NCBI RefSeq assembly: GCF_030929615.1
Contig: NZ_JAVFVU010000030.1
Location: 1-64,000, forward strand
DNA: 64,000 nt
Source: Dyadobacter sp. LHD-138
Lineage (GTDB): Bacteria > Bacteroidota > Bacteroidia > Cytophagales > Spirosomataceae
Reading direction: 5' to 3'
Positions 44,777 to 52,984 of the stretch are shown piece by piece. Every line of letters begins with the position of its first letter. The stretch's first letter is position 1. Under the pieces are notes generated by a model that saw only the letters and a list, made by a program, of their open reading frames with translations, was not told where the DNA came from and did no database searches. A program made the translations under genes and the position numbers.

Positions 44777-45454
44777 ATGAAAATACTTGTTGTTGAAGAT
44801 GAAAAGGGGCTGGCAGAAAGTATAGTGGATTATCTGAGCAAGGAAGGATTTACCTGCGAAGTCGCAAATACTTTTTGGCAAGCGGATGAAAAAGTGAGTT
44901 TATATCAATACGACTGTACCATTGTAGATCTCACGTTGCCCGACGGGGAGGGATTTGGTATTATTGAAACTTTGAAAAAAATTGCCGCCACGACAGGGAT
45001 TATTATCATTTCTGCACGCAATACGCTGGAAGACAAAATTAAAGGACTTGAAATTGGTTCCGATGATTATATGACAAAGCCATTTCATCTTTCAGAGCTG
45101 AACGCACGTGTGAAATCACTGATACGGCGACGGAATTTTGGTGGAAATAATGATATGATCTGGCGTGAAATCACGGTGCAGCTGCAAGCCCGGAAAGTTT
45201 TTGTGAACGAACGGGAAACGCTTTTGTCCAGGAAAGAATATGACCTTTTACTTTATTTTCTTTCCAATATTGATGTCGCGCTGACGAAAGAGTCGATCGC
45301 CGAACACCTTTGGGGTGATCACATGGATTCGGCTGATTCGTTGGATATGGTTTACTCACACATCAAAAACCTGCGCCGCAAAATTCTCGAAAGGGGCGGG
45401 AAGGATTATATTCAGTCTATTTATGGTATCGGTTATAAATTTACTGCGTCTTGA
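44777..45454 (+). CDS. OmpR-family response regulator
   Basis: The 225-residue protein has a receiver domain (1-120) with acidic pocket E7/D8 (VVEDEK), phospho-acceptor D51 (IVDLTLPDG) and the conserved Lys in MTKPFHLSEL. The C-terminal OmpR/PhoB winged-helix domain (about 130-225) ends with YSHIKNLRRKI and SIYGIGYKF. It overlaps the sensor kinase gene by four bases (TTGA), a sign of translational coupling. It is divergent from the TolC-RND operon and most likely controls it, as in RprXY/CusRS-like arrangements. The target is inferred from position. Confidence 0.94.
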   Translation: MKILVVEDEKGLAESIVDYLSKEGFTCEVANTFWQADEKVSLYQYDCTIVDLTLPDGEGFGIIETLKKIAATTGIIIISARNTLEDKIKGLEIGSDDYMTKPFHLSELNARVKSLIRRRNFGGNNDMIWREITVQLQARKVFVNERETLLSRKEYDLLLYFLSNIDVALTKESIAEHLWGDHMDSADSLDMVYSHIKNLRRKILERGGKDYIQSIYGIGYKFTAS

Positions 45455-46731
45455 AATTACTTGAAAAAACCAGCCGCATTTATTTGCTGGCTTCTCTGGT
45501 CATTTATCTCGCCGTGGGGGTGGCTTTTTACTGGATCATTAAATACATGATCTATGACGAGGTGGAAACCAGATTGAAAGTTGAAATGCGTGATTTTGAG
45601 TCTTTTATTCATACCCACGACACCTGGAACAACAATTCCTATTTTGTAGAAAACAAGATTGAGGTGGTTCCGGTTTACGGAGCATATGATCATTCGGTCA
45701 TTTTCAAAGACACGCTCATTCAGAATCGTTATGACGAGGGCATCGGACCGTTTCGCCAGGTAACTTTTTATACGGTTATCGGCGGAGTGCCACACCGCAT
45801 CGCGATCCGTAAATCCATGATTGAGTCCTATAAACTGATCGAAGCTATTTCTGCCGCGATGATTACTTTTTTGGGTTTGCTGATGATCAGTATGTTTTTG
45901 TTTCAAAGGCGGTTGTCGGGAAAACTTTGGAAGCCTTTTTATGACACGCTCACCAGGATTAAGGAATTTGACCTGACCCAGAAAGAAAAATTACAGCTTC
46001 CGCAGAGTGAGGTTACGGAGTTTAGTGAGCTGGATGACGTGCTCAAAAAAATGGCCGATAAGATGCAGCATGATTACACCAGTCTCAAAGAATTTACCGA
46101 AAACGCGTCTCACGAGATCCAGACGCCGCTCGCGCTGATTAACGCAAGGGTAGAACAGTTTATCCAATCGAAAGACCTGAGCGAAAATCACACCTACTGG
46201 ATTGAAGAAATATACCATGCGTCGCGTAGAATGTCACGGTTGAATCAAGGCTTGTTATTACTGGCTAAAATCGAAAATCAGCAATTTACAGAGGCGGAAG
46301 ACATTGATCTTACGGAGCTTTTAAAGAATAAATTGCCGGATTTTGAAGATATCATCCGGCATAAGGAAATTGACGTGGAAATGAATCTGACCGGAAGTTT
46401 TGACATCCACATGTCGCATGCACTGGCAGATATTTTTTTGAATAACATTTTAAGCAACGCAATCCGTCACAATCTTTCCAAGGGTAAAATTTGTCTGGAA
46501 TCTGATGCCGGTTTTATTCGCATCAGCAACACCGGGCACGATCTGAAGGCCGATCCGGAACGACTGTTTGAAAGATTTAAAAAGGAATCCGCCGGTTCTG
46601 AATCGGTGGGATTGGGCCTTGCGATTGTCAAACAGATCTGTGATAACTATGGGCTTGCCGTTGCGTATACCTATCATGAAACAATCCACTCGATCCTGAT
46701 TCGCCCGGAGGTGAAGGAGGGGAATGGATAG
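45451..46731 (+). CDS. Membrane sensor histidine kinase
   Basis: The 426-residue kinase starts with TTG 45451, overlapping the stop of the response-regulator gene. TM1 lies at about 10-31 and TM2 at about 133-155, enclosing a periplasmic sensor of about 100 residues without recognised domain. A HAMP-like linker follows. The H-box is ENASHEIQTPLALI with phosphorylated H221. The N-box is DIFLNNILSNAIRH and the G-box is SVGLGLAIVKQICDNYG. The C-terminal ATPase domain is complete but short. Partner: the OmpR-type regulator immediately upstream. The sensed signal may be a toxic compound or metal exported by the divergent pump; this is inference. Confidence 0.94.
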   Translation: MKLLEKTSRIYLLASLVIYLAVGVAFYWIIKYMIYDEVETRLKVEMRDFESFIHTHDTWNNNSYFVENKIEVVPVYGAYDHSVIFKDTLIQNRYDEGIGPFRQVTFYTVIGGVPHRIAIRKSMIESYKLIEAISAAMITFLGLLMISMFLFQRRLSGKLWKPFYDTLTRIKEFDLTQKEKLQLPQSEVTEFSELDDVLKKMADKMQHDYTSLKEFTENASHEIQTPLALINARVEQFIQSKDLSENHTYWIEEIYHASRRMSRLNQGLLLLAKIENQQFTEAEDIDLTELLKNKLPDFEDIIRHKEIDVEMNLTGSFDIHMSHALADIFLNNILSNAIRHNLSKGKICLESDAGFIRISNTGHDLKADPERLFERFKKESAGSESVGLGLAIVKQICDNYGLAVAYTYHETIHSILIRPEVKEGNG

Positions 46732-46755
46732 TTTTACGATTATTGGAAAAGAGTG

Positions 46756-46971
46756 CTACTCGGACAGCGCTTCTTCTCTTCGGATCTTCCTGTAATCCGC
46801 TGCATTGGGCTCTTCAATCGGAAAGTTTTTTGACTCATATAAGTTGACCATCGAGACCAAAAGATCAAGCTCTTTGGCGTCTTCGCTGCCTGATGCGGCA
46901 TCAAAGATTTGGTCAATGCGGTCAATTACTTTGTTGTATTCTTCCTCGGTTTCCATTTGTTTGATTTTCAT
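46756..46971 (-). CDS. Orphan HigA-type antitoxin N-terminal domain protein
   Basis: The 71-residue acidic protein closely follows the N-terminal segment of HigA-family antitoxins (pattern of TEEEYNKVIDRIDQIFD, ELDLLVSMVNLYE and KNFPIEEP). In complete antitoxins this is followed by a helix-turn-helix DNA-binding domain of about 50 residues. Here the frame stops after a further 18 residues, and no helix-turn-helix or HigB toxin gene is near. It may be a truncated remnant or a real stand-alone module. It lies 17 bp downstream of the thioredoxin-like gene on the same strand and is convergent with the sensor kinase. Confidence 0.65.
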   Translation of the reverse strand: MKIKQMETEEEYNKVIDRIDQIFDAASGSEDAKELDLLVSMVNLYESKNFPIEEPNAADYRKIRREEALSE

Positions 46972-46988
46972 TGTGTGTTAAAAAAAAC

Positions 46989-48449
46989 TCACTTCCCAAT
47001 CGCCTTCATAATATCCTTCTCCAAAGTTTTGTTGTTGGGGAATTCCTGCGGTATCCAGCGATCCACGATTTTTCCTGCTGCATCCAGTACGATAAAAGGG
47101 TAACGGATATCGACGGCATATTTTTGTTTCAGCAATTCGGTACTTTCTTCCGATGCCCACAAATGTTTTACGCCATTTCTGGCCTGTGTGTAGGGTTTCC
47201 AGCTTTGGAAGGACATTCCGGATATCATCGTGATGTAAACGAAATTAACCTTATCCGCATACTTTGTTTCCATTGCTTTCATCCCCGGCTCATGCGCCCC
47301 AATGTTGAAGGCGAAAACCATCACCGTGGGTTTGCCAGTCAGTTGTTTCAAAGAAACGGCCGCACTGTCGCGATCAAGCAAGGTGAAATCCGGCGCGACA
47401 GAACCTGAAGTCAGTTTTGATTTGGTTTCAAGCAGTTTTGTGAAATAATCCGTGTACTCTGATTTTGGATATTTTGTTTTATAATCTGCTAACAAAGTCT
47501 GACTGGTTTCCAGGGTTGGAATTGCCGTAGCGGCATAATTAAGCCAATAAGTCAGCAGGTATTCCTGCTGTTTCGGATGATTTTGGAGCTTTCCCTTACT
47601 GAAATGATATACATCCGTGATCGCCTTGGGGCTCAGTTCATAGCGTGTAGCGGAATCGAGCGGGAATTTTCTGGTGGTTGGAATAAGTACCCAGTTACGC
47701 AGTTCGTCACGATACGACTGGCTTAACAAAGCATCGTCCGGCAGCAGTTTGAAGTTGTTCAGCGTCAGATCTTCCAGGTCTTTCTGCTGTGCGGATTCCA
47801 GCTTTTTAGCCCGGTTCCGGCGCATTATTTTTTCCTGCAACAACCGGTGGATCACGAACGGTTCTGTCGTCGTGGTGGCGCTAACGTAGGCGTCGAATGC
47901 AGGAACGGGTGCATTCGAAGTTTTGAAAGCAGCATAAGCCGTTTGTCTTACCTTTTGCAGACTGTCGCTTTGCTGCGCCACACTTTTGTTGTCGATCTGA
48001 GAAGGTTTATATCCAAAAACCGGGAGGTACTGGTATTGATTTTCCAGGAAATAGGTTTTCAGGAAATCCTGATAAGCAGCATTTTTACCGGAAAAAACAA
48101 CATGGGCATTTCCCGAAAACGTCGCCGTAAGGTCATCTCCCGGCTGGATAAACAGCATCCAGGTCTTATTCACACCGCCACCGCTGTATTGTAAACGGAT
48201 AATTTTAGGTTCAGAAAGAGCTGTGCTGACGCGCTCGCTTGTTTTTTCTTTAAAATCAATCATCGCGAGAGGTTCCAGTTTGGTATCTGCAAGACCGATG
48301 CCCAGGTTGGGGTGAAAATGGACATCCTCCAATACCAGCGAAACGATCGCTTGTTCCGGCTTTGGCGTCGTTAAGGTGATGGTTGCATTTTTTTGCGCAA
48401 ACGATAACAGGCTGGAAAGAAGGAAAATAAGTGTGGTAATTTTTTTCAT
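46989..48449 (-). CDS. Secreted thioredoxin-fold protein lacking the CxxC motif (TlpA-like)
   Basis: The 486-residue protein has a signal peptide (1-18, ending LLSFA-Q). Residues about 20-340 are a Bacteroidota-type region without recognised catalytic motif, containing a helical middle part. The C-terminal about 140 residues are a TlpA/redoxin-like thioredoxin fold (SVAPDFTLLDRDSAAVSLK, then GKPTVMVFAF). Where the CxxC should be, the sequence is NIGAHEPGM, with no cysteine. It is therefore unlikely to be a disulfide reductase; a structural or binding role is possible. Related full-length TlpA-like proteins in this phylum usually keep the cysteines. It is followed by the HigA-like small gene. 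Confidence 0.8.
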   Translation of the reverse strand: MKKITTLIFLLSSLLSFAQKNATITLTTPKPEQAIVSLVLEDVHFHPNLGIGLADTKLEPLAMIDFKEKTSERVSTALSEPKIIRLQYSGGGVNKTWMLFIQPGDDLTATFSGNAHVVFSGKNAAYQDFLKTYFLENQYQYLPVFGYKPSQIDNKSVAQQSDSLQKVRQTAYAAFKTSNAPVPAFDAYVSATTTTEPFVIHRLLQEKIMRRNRAKKLESAQQKDLEDLTLNNFKLLPDDALLSQSYRDELRNWVLIPTTRKFPLDSATRYELSPKAITDVYHFSKGKLQNHPKQQEYLLTYWLNYAATAIPTLETSQTLLADYKTKYPKSEYTDYFTKLLETKSKLTSGSVAPDFTLLDRDSAAVSLKQLTGKPTVMVFAFNIGAHEPGMKAMETKYADKVNFVYITMISGMSFQSWKPYTQARNGVKHLWASEESTELLKQKYAVDIRYPFIVLDAAGKIVDRWIPQEFPNNKTLEKDIMKAIGK

Positions 48450-48475
48450 ATAAAGCTGGGATTACTTTTTTGTTG

Positions 48476-48610
48476 CTAATTGAATAAGGAATTAATATTC
48501 AAAGGTTTATAAGTTAATTTCTTGGCGTCATTATTCCAATAATTGTGCCAATATCGGATTTCTTTTCCTGAATACGAATGATCTGGTCGTGATGGTTCCT
48601 TTTTTAACAT
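48476..48610 (-). CDS. Candidate 44-residue small protein
   Basis: An ATG-initiated frame on the minus strand encodes a hydrophilic peptide with several aromatic residues (KEIRYWHNYWNNDAKKLTY). It fills the gap between the thioredoxin-like and dehydrogenase genes and would be divergent from the latter. There is no family match and no clear ribosome-binding site. Evidence is composition only. Confidence 0.25.
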   Translation of the reverse strand: MLKKEPSRPDHSYSGKEIRYWHNYWNNDAKKLTYKPLNINSLFN

Positions 48611-48618
48611 GGTAAAGT

Positions 48619-48626
48619 TATCTTTG
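48619..48626 (+). promoter_or_regulatory. Candidate -7 promoter element of the FAD/Fe-S dehydrogenase gene
   Basis: TATCTTTG matches TAnnTTTG. It sits inside the 78-base 5' extension of the open frame (ATG 48609), so the downstream ATGATG at 48687 is the better start. Confidence 0.45.
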
Positions 48627-48686
48627 AGGGCGAAACCGCGTTTCCTGAACGATAAGAAAATACTTGCCTTAGCAAGTGACGAATAC

Positions 48687-51641
48687 ATGATGAACCGCCT
48701 TACCTTACTGGATTTTAATTCCCTCAAAAACGGATTTACAGGAGAGCTCTATTACGACGACTCGACCTTACACACAGCCCAGAGACATATTTATGCAACG
48801 GATGCGTCGGTATATCAGGAAATGCCGCTGGCTGTTGCTTTACCACGAACGGTGGTGGATATCCAGAAGCTGATCAAATTTGCCAATGAACAAAAGCTGA
48901 CGCTGATTCCAAGGGCCGCCGGAACGTCGCTGGCAGGGCAGGTGGTGGGAAAGGGAATTGTCGTGGATATTTCAAAACATTTCGGGGCCATTCTGGAAGT
49001 GAATGCGGAGGAAAAGTGGGTGAGGGTTCAACCTGGTGTGATCCGTGATGATTTGAATAAATATCTTGCGCCGTATGGCCTGTTGTTTGGTCCGGAAACT
49101 TCCACGGCAAGCCGTGCGATGATTGGCGGGATGATCGGCAATAATTCCTGCGGGCTGCATTCGATCACCTGGGGTGCTACACGGGATCATTTGCTTGAAG
49201 TGAAAGCGTTATTGTCGGATGGTTCGGAAGCGGTTTTTAAAAATGCAGAAACGGCGGAGTATGTTAAAAAAATAGCTGTAACGAATGGCAGTAAAAGGGA
49301 ACAGGCGATTTATGCCGGGATGTGGGGCATACTTTCCAATCCGGTTGATCAGGATTTGATTAAAAAACAATTTGCCAAGCCGACCGTAACGCGTCGGAAT
49401 TCAGGTTATGCGCTGGATGCACTGGTGAATAATTTTGAAAAGAACCAGGTAAACCTTTGTAATCTGATTGCAGGCTCGGAAGGTACGTTGTGTTTTGTCA
49501 CCGAGGCAAAAATTGCGCTGGTGGATCTGCCGCCCGCTTCGGTCGGTGTCGTTTGTGTGCATGCCAACACACTTGCGGAGTCCCTGCATGCGAACCGGGT
49601 TGCCATGAAACATAGCCCGAAAGCATCCGAGCTGGTGGACCGGTACATTATGGATTTTACTAAAAGGCATCATGTTTATTCTGAAAACCGGTTTTTTCTG
49701 GAAGGAGATCCGGCTGCATTGCTGATGGTTGAGTTTTGGGGAGAGGATGATGCGCAGGTGAAAAAGCAAGCCGATGCACTGATAGCGGATTTACTTGCCG
49801 AGCAACTTGGCTACGCTTATCCGTTACTGTTTGGCGACGAAGCGAATAAAGCCTGGGAAATCAGAAAGGCGGGTTTGGGGTTAATCAGAAATTTGCCAGG
49901 TGATACGCAGCCGGTTAATTTGATCGAGGACTGCGCGGTAGCCGTTGAGGATTTGCCGGAATATATTGAAGATCTTGAAAAATTGATCGCTGATCATGGA
50001 TTGCACGCTTCTTATTATGCCCATGCCGGAGCGGGGGAGCTGCATGTGGAGCCGATGATCAACCTTAAAACGAGTGAAGGAAAACAGAAATTCAGGCAGG
50101 TACTAGCGGATACGGCGGTACTTGTTAAAAAATACAACGGAGCGCTTTCCGGAGAGCATGGAGACGGGCGCTTGCGCGGTGAATTTATTCCCTTTATGAT
50201 GGGGGAAGAAGTTTACGAGATTTTCAAGCAGGTGAAAAGAATCTGGGATCCGAACGGCATTTTTAATGCGAACAAGATCGTGGACACGCCTCCAATGAAC
50301 GAGTTTTTGCGTTATGAGCAGGATAAGGAAAAGCCGGTGATCAGTACCACTTTTGACTTTTCAAAAGATGAAAGCATGCTTCGTCTGGCTGAAAAATGCA
50401 GCGGCTCGGGGGATTGCCGGAAAACGGAGCTGACAGGTGGCACGATGTGTCCGAGTTATATGGCTACGCGTAAGGAGCGGGACACGACCCGCGCAAGGGC
50501 TAATATTTTAAGGCAATATTTAACGCCGGGGGCCGCACAGACAGCAAGTGCAACAACACCTGAGATGGTGAAAGAAGTGCTGGATCTATGCCTTTCCTGC
50601 AAAGGCTGCAAGTCTGAATGTCCTTCCAGTGTTGATGTCGGAAAAATGAAGGCGGAGTTTACCCAGCAATACTATGAGACCCATGCAATTCCTTTAAGAA
50701 CGAGTTTGATCGCGAATTTTGGAAAACAAATGAAACTTGCTTCCATTGCGCCCTGGGCTTTCAATGCTGTTTTTGGTACCACTGCGATAAGAAAAGTGGC
50801 GAATAAAATGGTTGGTTTTCATCCTGACCGGTCGATGCCGTTGCTGCACAGCACGACACTGAAAAACTGGTGGAAAAAGCACAACAGAAATACTTCCAAT
50901 GCCAATACGCATTCGAAAGTATTTCTTTTCTGTGACGAATTTACCAACTATAACGATGTTGAAATCGGTAAGAAGGCGGTTCTGCTTTTAGAAAAGCTGG
51001 GTTATGAAGTAGTTATTCCCGAGCATGAAGAGTCGGGGAGGTCATACCTTTCGAAGGGTTTGGTTAAAGAAGCGCAGAAGCTGGCGGTTCGAAATGTGGA
51101 GTTGTTAAAAGACATTATCACGCAAAAAACACCCCTGATCGGCATAGAGCCTTCTGCGATTTTGTCATTCCGGGATGAGTATATTGATCTGGTTCCCGAG
51201 CATTTGAAAATTGCGGCGCAGGATATTGCCGCCCATGCGCTGTTATTTGAAGAATTTATTTCGAGGGAAATTGACGCGAAAAGGATAACCAAAGATGCTT
51301 TCAGCACGGAACAGCGTCTGATCAAATTGCACGGTCATTGCCATCAAAAGGCTTTGTCGTCATTGACAACTTCCAAAAAGGCTTTATCGATTCCTGAAAA
51401 TTATAAGGTTCAGTTGATTCCTTCCGGATGTTGTGGGATGGCTGGTTCTTTTGGTTATGAAGAAGAGCATTATGAAGTTTCCATGCAGGTAGGGGAGCTG
51501 GTGCTTTTCCCGACCGTCCGCCTGCAGCCCGAAGAAGTTATCATTGCCGCACCAGGAACCAGCTGCCGACACCAGATTAAAGATGGTACCGGTCGAAAGG
51601 CAAAACATCCGATAGAAATATTATGGGAGGCGCTGAATTAA
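48687..51641 (+). CDS. Fused FAD-linked and Fe-S-binding dehydrogenase (GlcD-GlcF-like)
   Basis: The 984-residue enzyme joins two modules. The N-terminal about 500 residues are an FAD-linked oxidase of the PCMH type (PRAAGTSLAGQVVGKGIVVDIS at the FAD site, GPETSTASRAMIGGMIGNNSCG, and the GEHGDGR motif near the end). The C-terminal half is a GlcF/LutA-like Fe-S part with two cluster motifs (GSGDCRKTE then GGTMCPSY, and CLSCKGCKSECP) and a CCG-type region (GHCHQKALSS, SGCCGMAGSFGY). It is expected to oxidise a 2-hydroxy acid such as D-lactate or glycolate and pass electrons to the quinone pool. It is monocistronic. Confidence 0.92.
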   Translation: MMNRLTLLDFNSLKNGFTGELYYDDSTLHTAQRHIYATDASVYQEMPLAVALPRTVVDIQKLIKFANEQKLTLIPRAAGTSLAGQVVGKGIVVDISKHFGAILEVNAEEKWVRVQPGVIRDDLNKYLAPYGLLFGPETSTASRAMIGGMIGNNSCGLHSITWGATRDHLLEVKALLSDGSEAVFKNAETAEYVKKIAVTNGSKREQAIYAGMWGILSNPVDQDLIKKQFAKPTVTRRNSGYALDALVNNFEKNQVNLCNLIAGSEGTLCFVTEAKIALVDLPPASVGVVCVHANTLAESLHANRVAMKHSPKASELVDRYIMDFTKRHHVYSENRFFLEGDPAALLMVEFWGEDDAQVKKQADALIADLLAEQLGYAYPLLFGDEANKAWEIRKAGLGLIRNLPGDTQPVNLIEDCAVAVEDLPEYIEDLEKLIADHGLHASYYAHAGAGELHVEPMINLKTSEGKQKFRQVLADTAVLVKKYNGALSGEHGDGRLRGEFIPFMMGEEVYEIFKQVKRIWDPNGIFNANKIVDTPPMNEFLRYEQDKEKPVISTTFDFSKDESMLRLAEKCSGSGDCRKTELTGGTMCPSYMATRKERDTTRARANILRQYLTPGAAQTASATTPEMVKEVLDLCLSCKGCKSECPSSVDVGKMKAEFTQQYYETHAIPLRTSLIANFGKQMKLASIAPWAFNAVFGTTAIRKVANKMVGFHPDRSMPLLHSTTLKNWWKKHNRNTSNANTHSKVFLFCDEFTNYNDVEIGKKAVLLLEKLGYEVVIPEHEESGRSYLSKGLVKEAQKLAVRNVELLKDIITQKTPLIGIEPSAILSFRDEYIDLVPEHLKIAAQDIAAHALLFEEFISREIDAKRITKDAFSTEQRLIKLHGHCHQKALSSLTTSKKALSIPENYKVQLIPSGCCGMAGSFGYEEEHYEVSMQVGELVLFPTVRLQPEEVIIAAPGTSCRHQIKDGTGRKAKHPIEILWEALN

Positions 51642-51643
51642 CG

Positions 51644-51898
51644 CTACTTGGTGCCTCCCACGCCTTTCATCATCGTATCTGGATGAACTTCCGTTAATGT
51701 ATCTGACGCCGCGCTGTCTGCTTGCATGATTGCATCGGCTGACGGCCTGTCGGATTCGCTGAAATTTTTATCTTGACTAAAAAAGCTGCCCCAGAAAGCG
51801 ATGATCATTAAAATGATGCCACCGCCTATGACCCATTTCCAAACTTTCTTGGTATTTTTAGTAGCTCTTGCCTCTTTATCTGTTTCTTCCCTGTCCAT
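51644..51898 (-). CDS. Small single-pass membrane protein
   Basis: The 84-residue protein has a charged N-terminus (MDREETDKEARATKNTKKV), one hydrophobic segment at about 22-41 (WVIGGGIILMIIAFWGSFF) and a hydrophilic, Asp/Ser-rich tail with no fold recognised. Composition is coding-like and the frame starts with ATG. Its stop is 2 bp from the stop of the convergent dehydrogenase gene, with no terminator between. Function unknown. Confidence 0.7.
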   Translation of the reverse strand: MDREETDKEARATKNTKKVWKWVIGGGIILMIIAFWGSFFSQDKNFSESDRPSADAIMQADSAASDTLTEVHPDTMMKGVGGTK

Positions 51899-52115
51899 GA
51901 TCGTATTGATTTGGTTTACTTAGAACAGTACCATTTTTGTGCCAAGCCGAAATGTTTCTATTTAATAATGGTTAGGTGAAATTGTGTTGAGTAAATTACC
52001 CTTAAATGGATTAAAACGAACAAAAAGTATACTAAAAAACGTTGGTTCTTTGTTTAGCTACATAGTATTCTTACCAAATCGTAATGATATGATTCTTAAT
52101 AAAATTCACTCCCCT

Positions 52116-52880
52116 ATGACAAAGTTTCGTTTTTGCTTCTTAATGTTAATAACGCTTTTATTATCGATTCAAATTGAAGAGGTTAAGGCGCAGGATACCA
52201 GAAATTTTTTCTCGGTCACGGGCGGTTATAGCCTGCCCGTTGGAGAGCTTGCCAAGGAAAAATTGAATGATCCACTTGCTGGTTTGGCTGGTTCCGGCTA
52301 TTTCGGCCAGGTTAGTTATGACCATAGAATCGCGCGCTGGTTTGGGATAAAATTATCCGGAAGTTTTAATCAGAATAACACCAATTCTGATCCAATCGTA
52401 GGTAAGGCCAATACGTATGCTGAGGCGATCGGACGAACATATGCCTGGGATAGCAACGTTTCAAAGTGGAAACTTGGTGCAGCATTAATCGGACCGGCTC
52501 TTTATCTTAATTTCAATAGAGTGCAGATCGAAGCACATGTTCAGGGAGGTATTGTGAAGGCAACAACACCTTCGGTATTGTTAGTCGGGCGGCAAATAAA
52601 TGCGAGCGGGGAACTGGTTGAGGGAGCGAAGGAGATTCATGTTAGCCTGAATCATGCGACGGTAAACCCGATCGGTTTCGGAGCAGGGTTGAGTTTACGT
52701 TTGCCCATAGCAGGTGCTTTGTTTTTCCATTTGAGTGGTGATGTGATCGGAGCGAAGGCGGAGGTGAAAGATCTGGCGATAAAGGCAGAAGTTGAAGGTT
52801 TTCAATATAGTGACAGGATCAATGAAAGCAGATTTATTGGCGTTGTCAATATTGGTGCAGGCTTGGGGATAGCATTTTAG
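52116..52880 (+). CDS. Outer-membrane beta-barrel-like protein
   Basis: The 254-residue protein starts at ATG 52116 with a signal peptide (FRFCFLMLITLLLSIQIEEV, cleavage near VKAQ-D); the frame extends 132 bases upstream, and ATG 52089 is an alternative. The mature chain has alternating hydrophobic residues in segments such as FFSVTGGYSLPVGEL, FGQVSYDHRIARWFGIKLSG, ALYLNFNRVQIEAHVQGG and VVNIGAGLGIAF, suggesting an eight-stranded barrel. The final residue is Phe, usual in outer-membrane proteins. Function unknown; it resembles the general outer-membrane beta-barrel domain proteins of this phylum. Confidence 0.8.
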   Translation: MTKFRFCFLMLITLLLSIQIEEVKAQDTRNFFSVTGGYSLPVGELAKEKLNDPLAGLAGSGYFGQVSYDHRIARWFGIKLSGSFNQNNTNSDPIVGKANTYAEAIGRTYAWDSNVSKWKLGAALIGPALYLNFNRVQIEAHVQGGIVKATTPSVLLVGRQINASGELVEGAKEIHVSLNHATVNPIGFGAGLSLRLPIAGALFFHLSGDVIGAKAEVKDLAIKAEVEGFQYSDRINESRFIGVVNIGAGLGIAF

Positions 52881-52906
52881 CAAAGACGAAGGTAAGTCGA
52901 TATAAT

Positions 52907-52944
52907 AAAACGAGGATATTGGTATAAGCCGCTATCCTCGTTTT
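52907..52944. terminator. Bidirectional terminator hairpin
   Basis: Perfect 12-bp stem AAAACGAGGATA (52907-52918) with TATCCTCGTTTT (52933-52944), between the barrel-like gene and the convergent SusD gene. A- and T-rich ends suit both directions. Confidence 0.88.
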
Positions 52945-52984
52945 CTGTGTTTAGTAAAGAACAATTATTTTGCGTTGTTCCTGA

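Noticed and set aside
48609-48686. N-terminal extension of the FAD/Fe-S dehydrogenase from ATG 48609
   Set aside because: It contains a good -7 promoter match and lacks similarity to the family; ATG 48687 is preferred.
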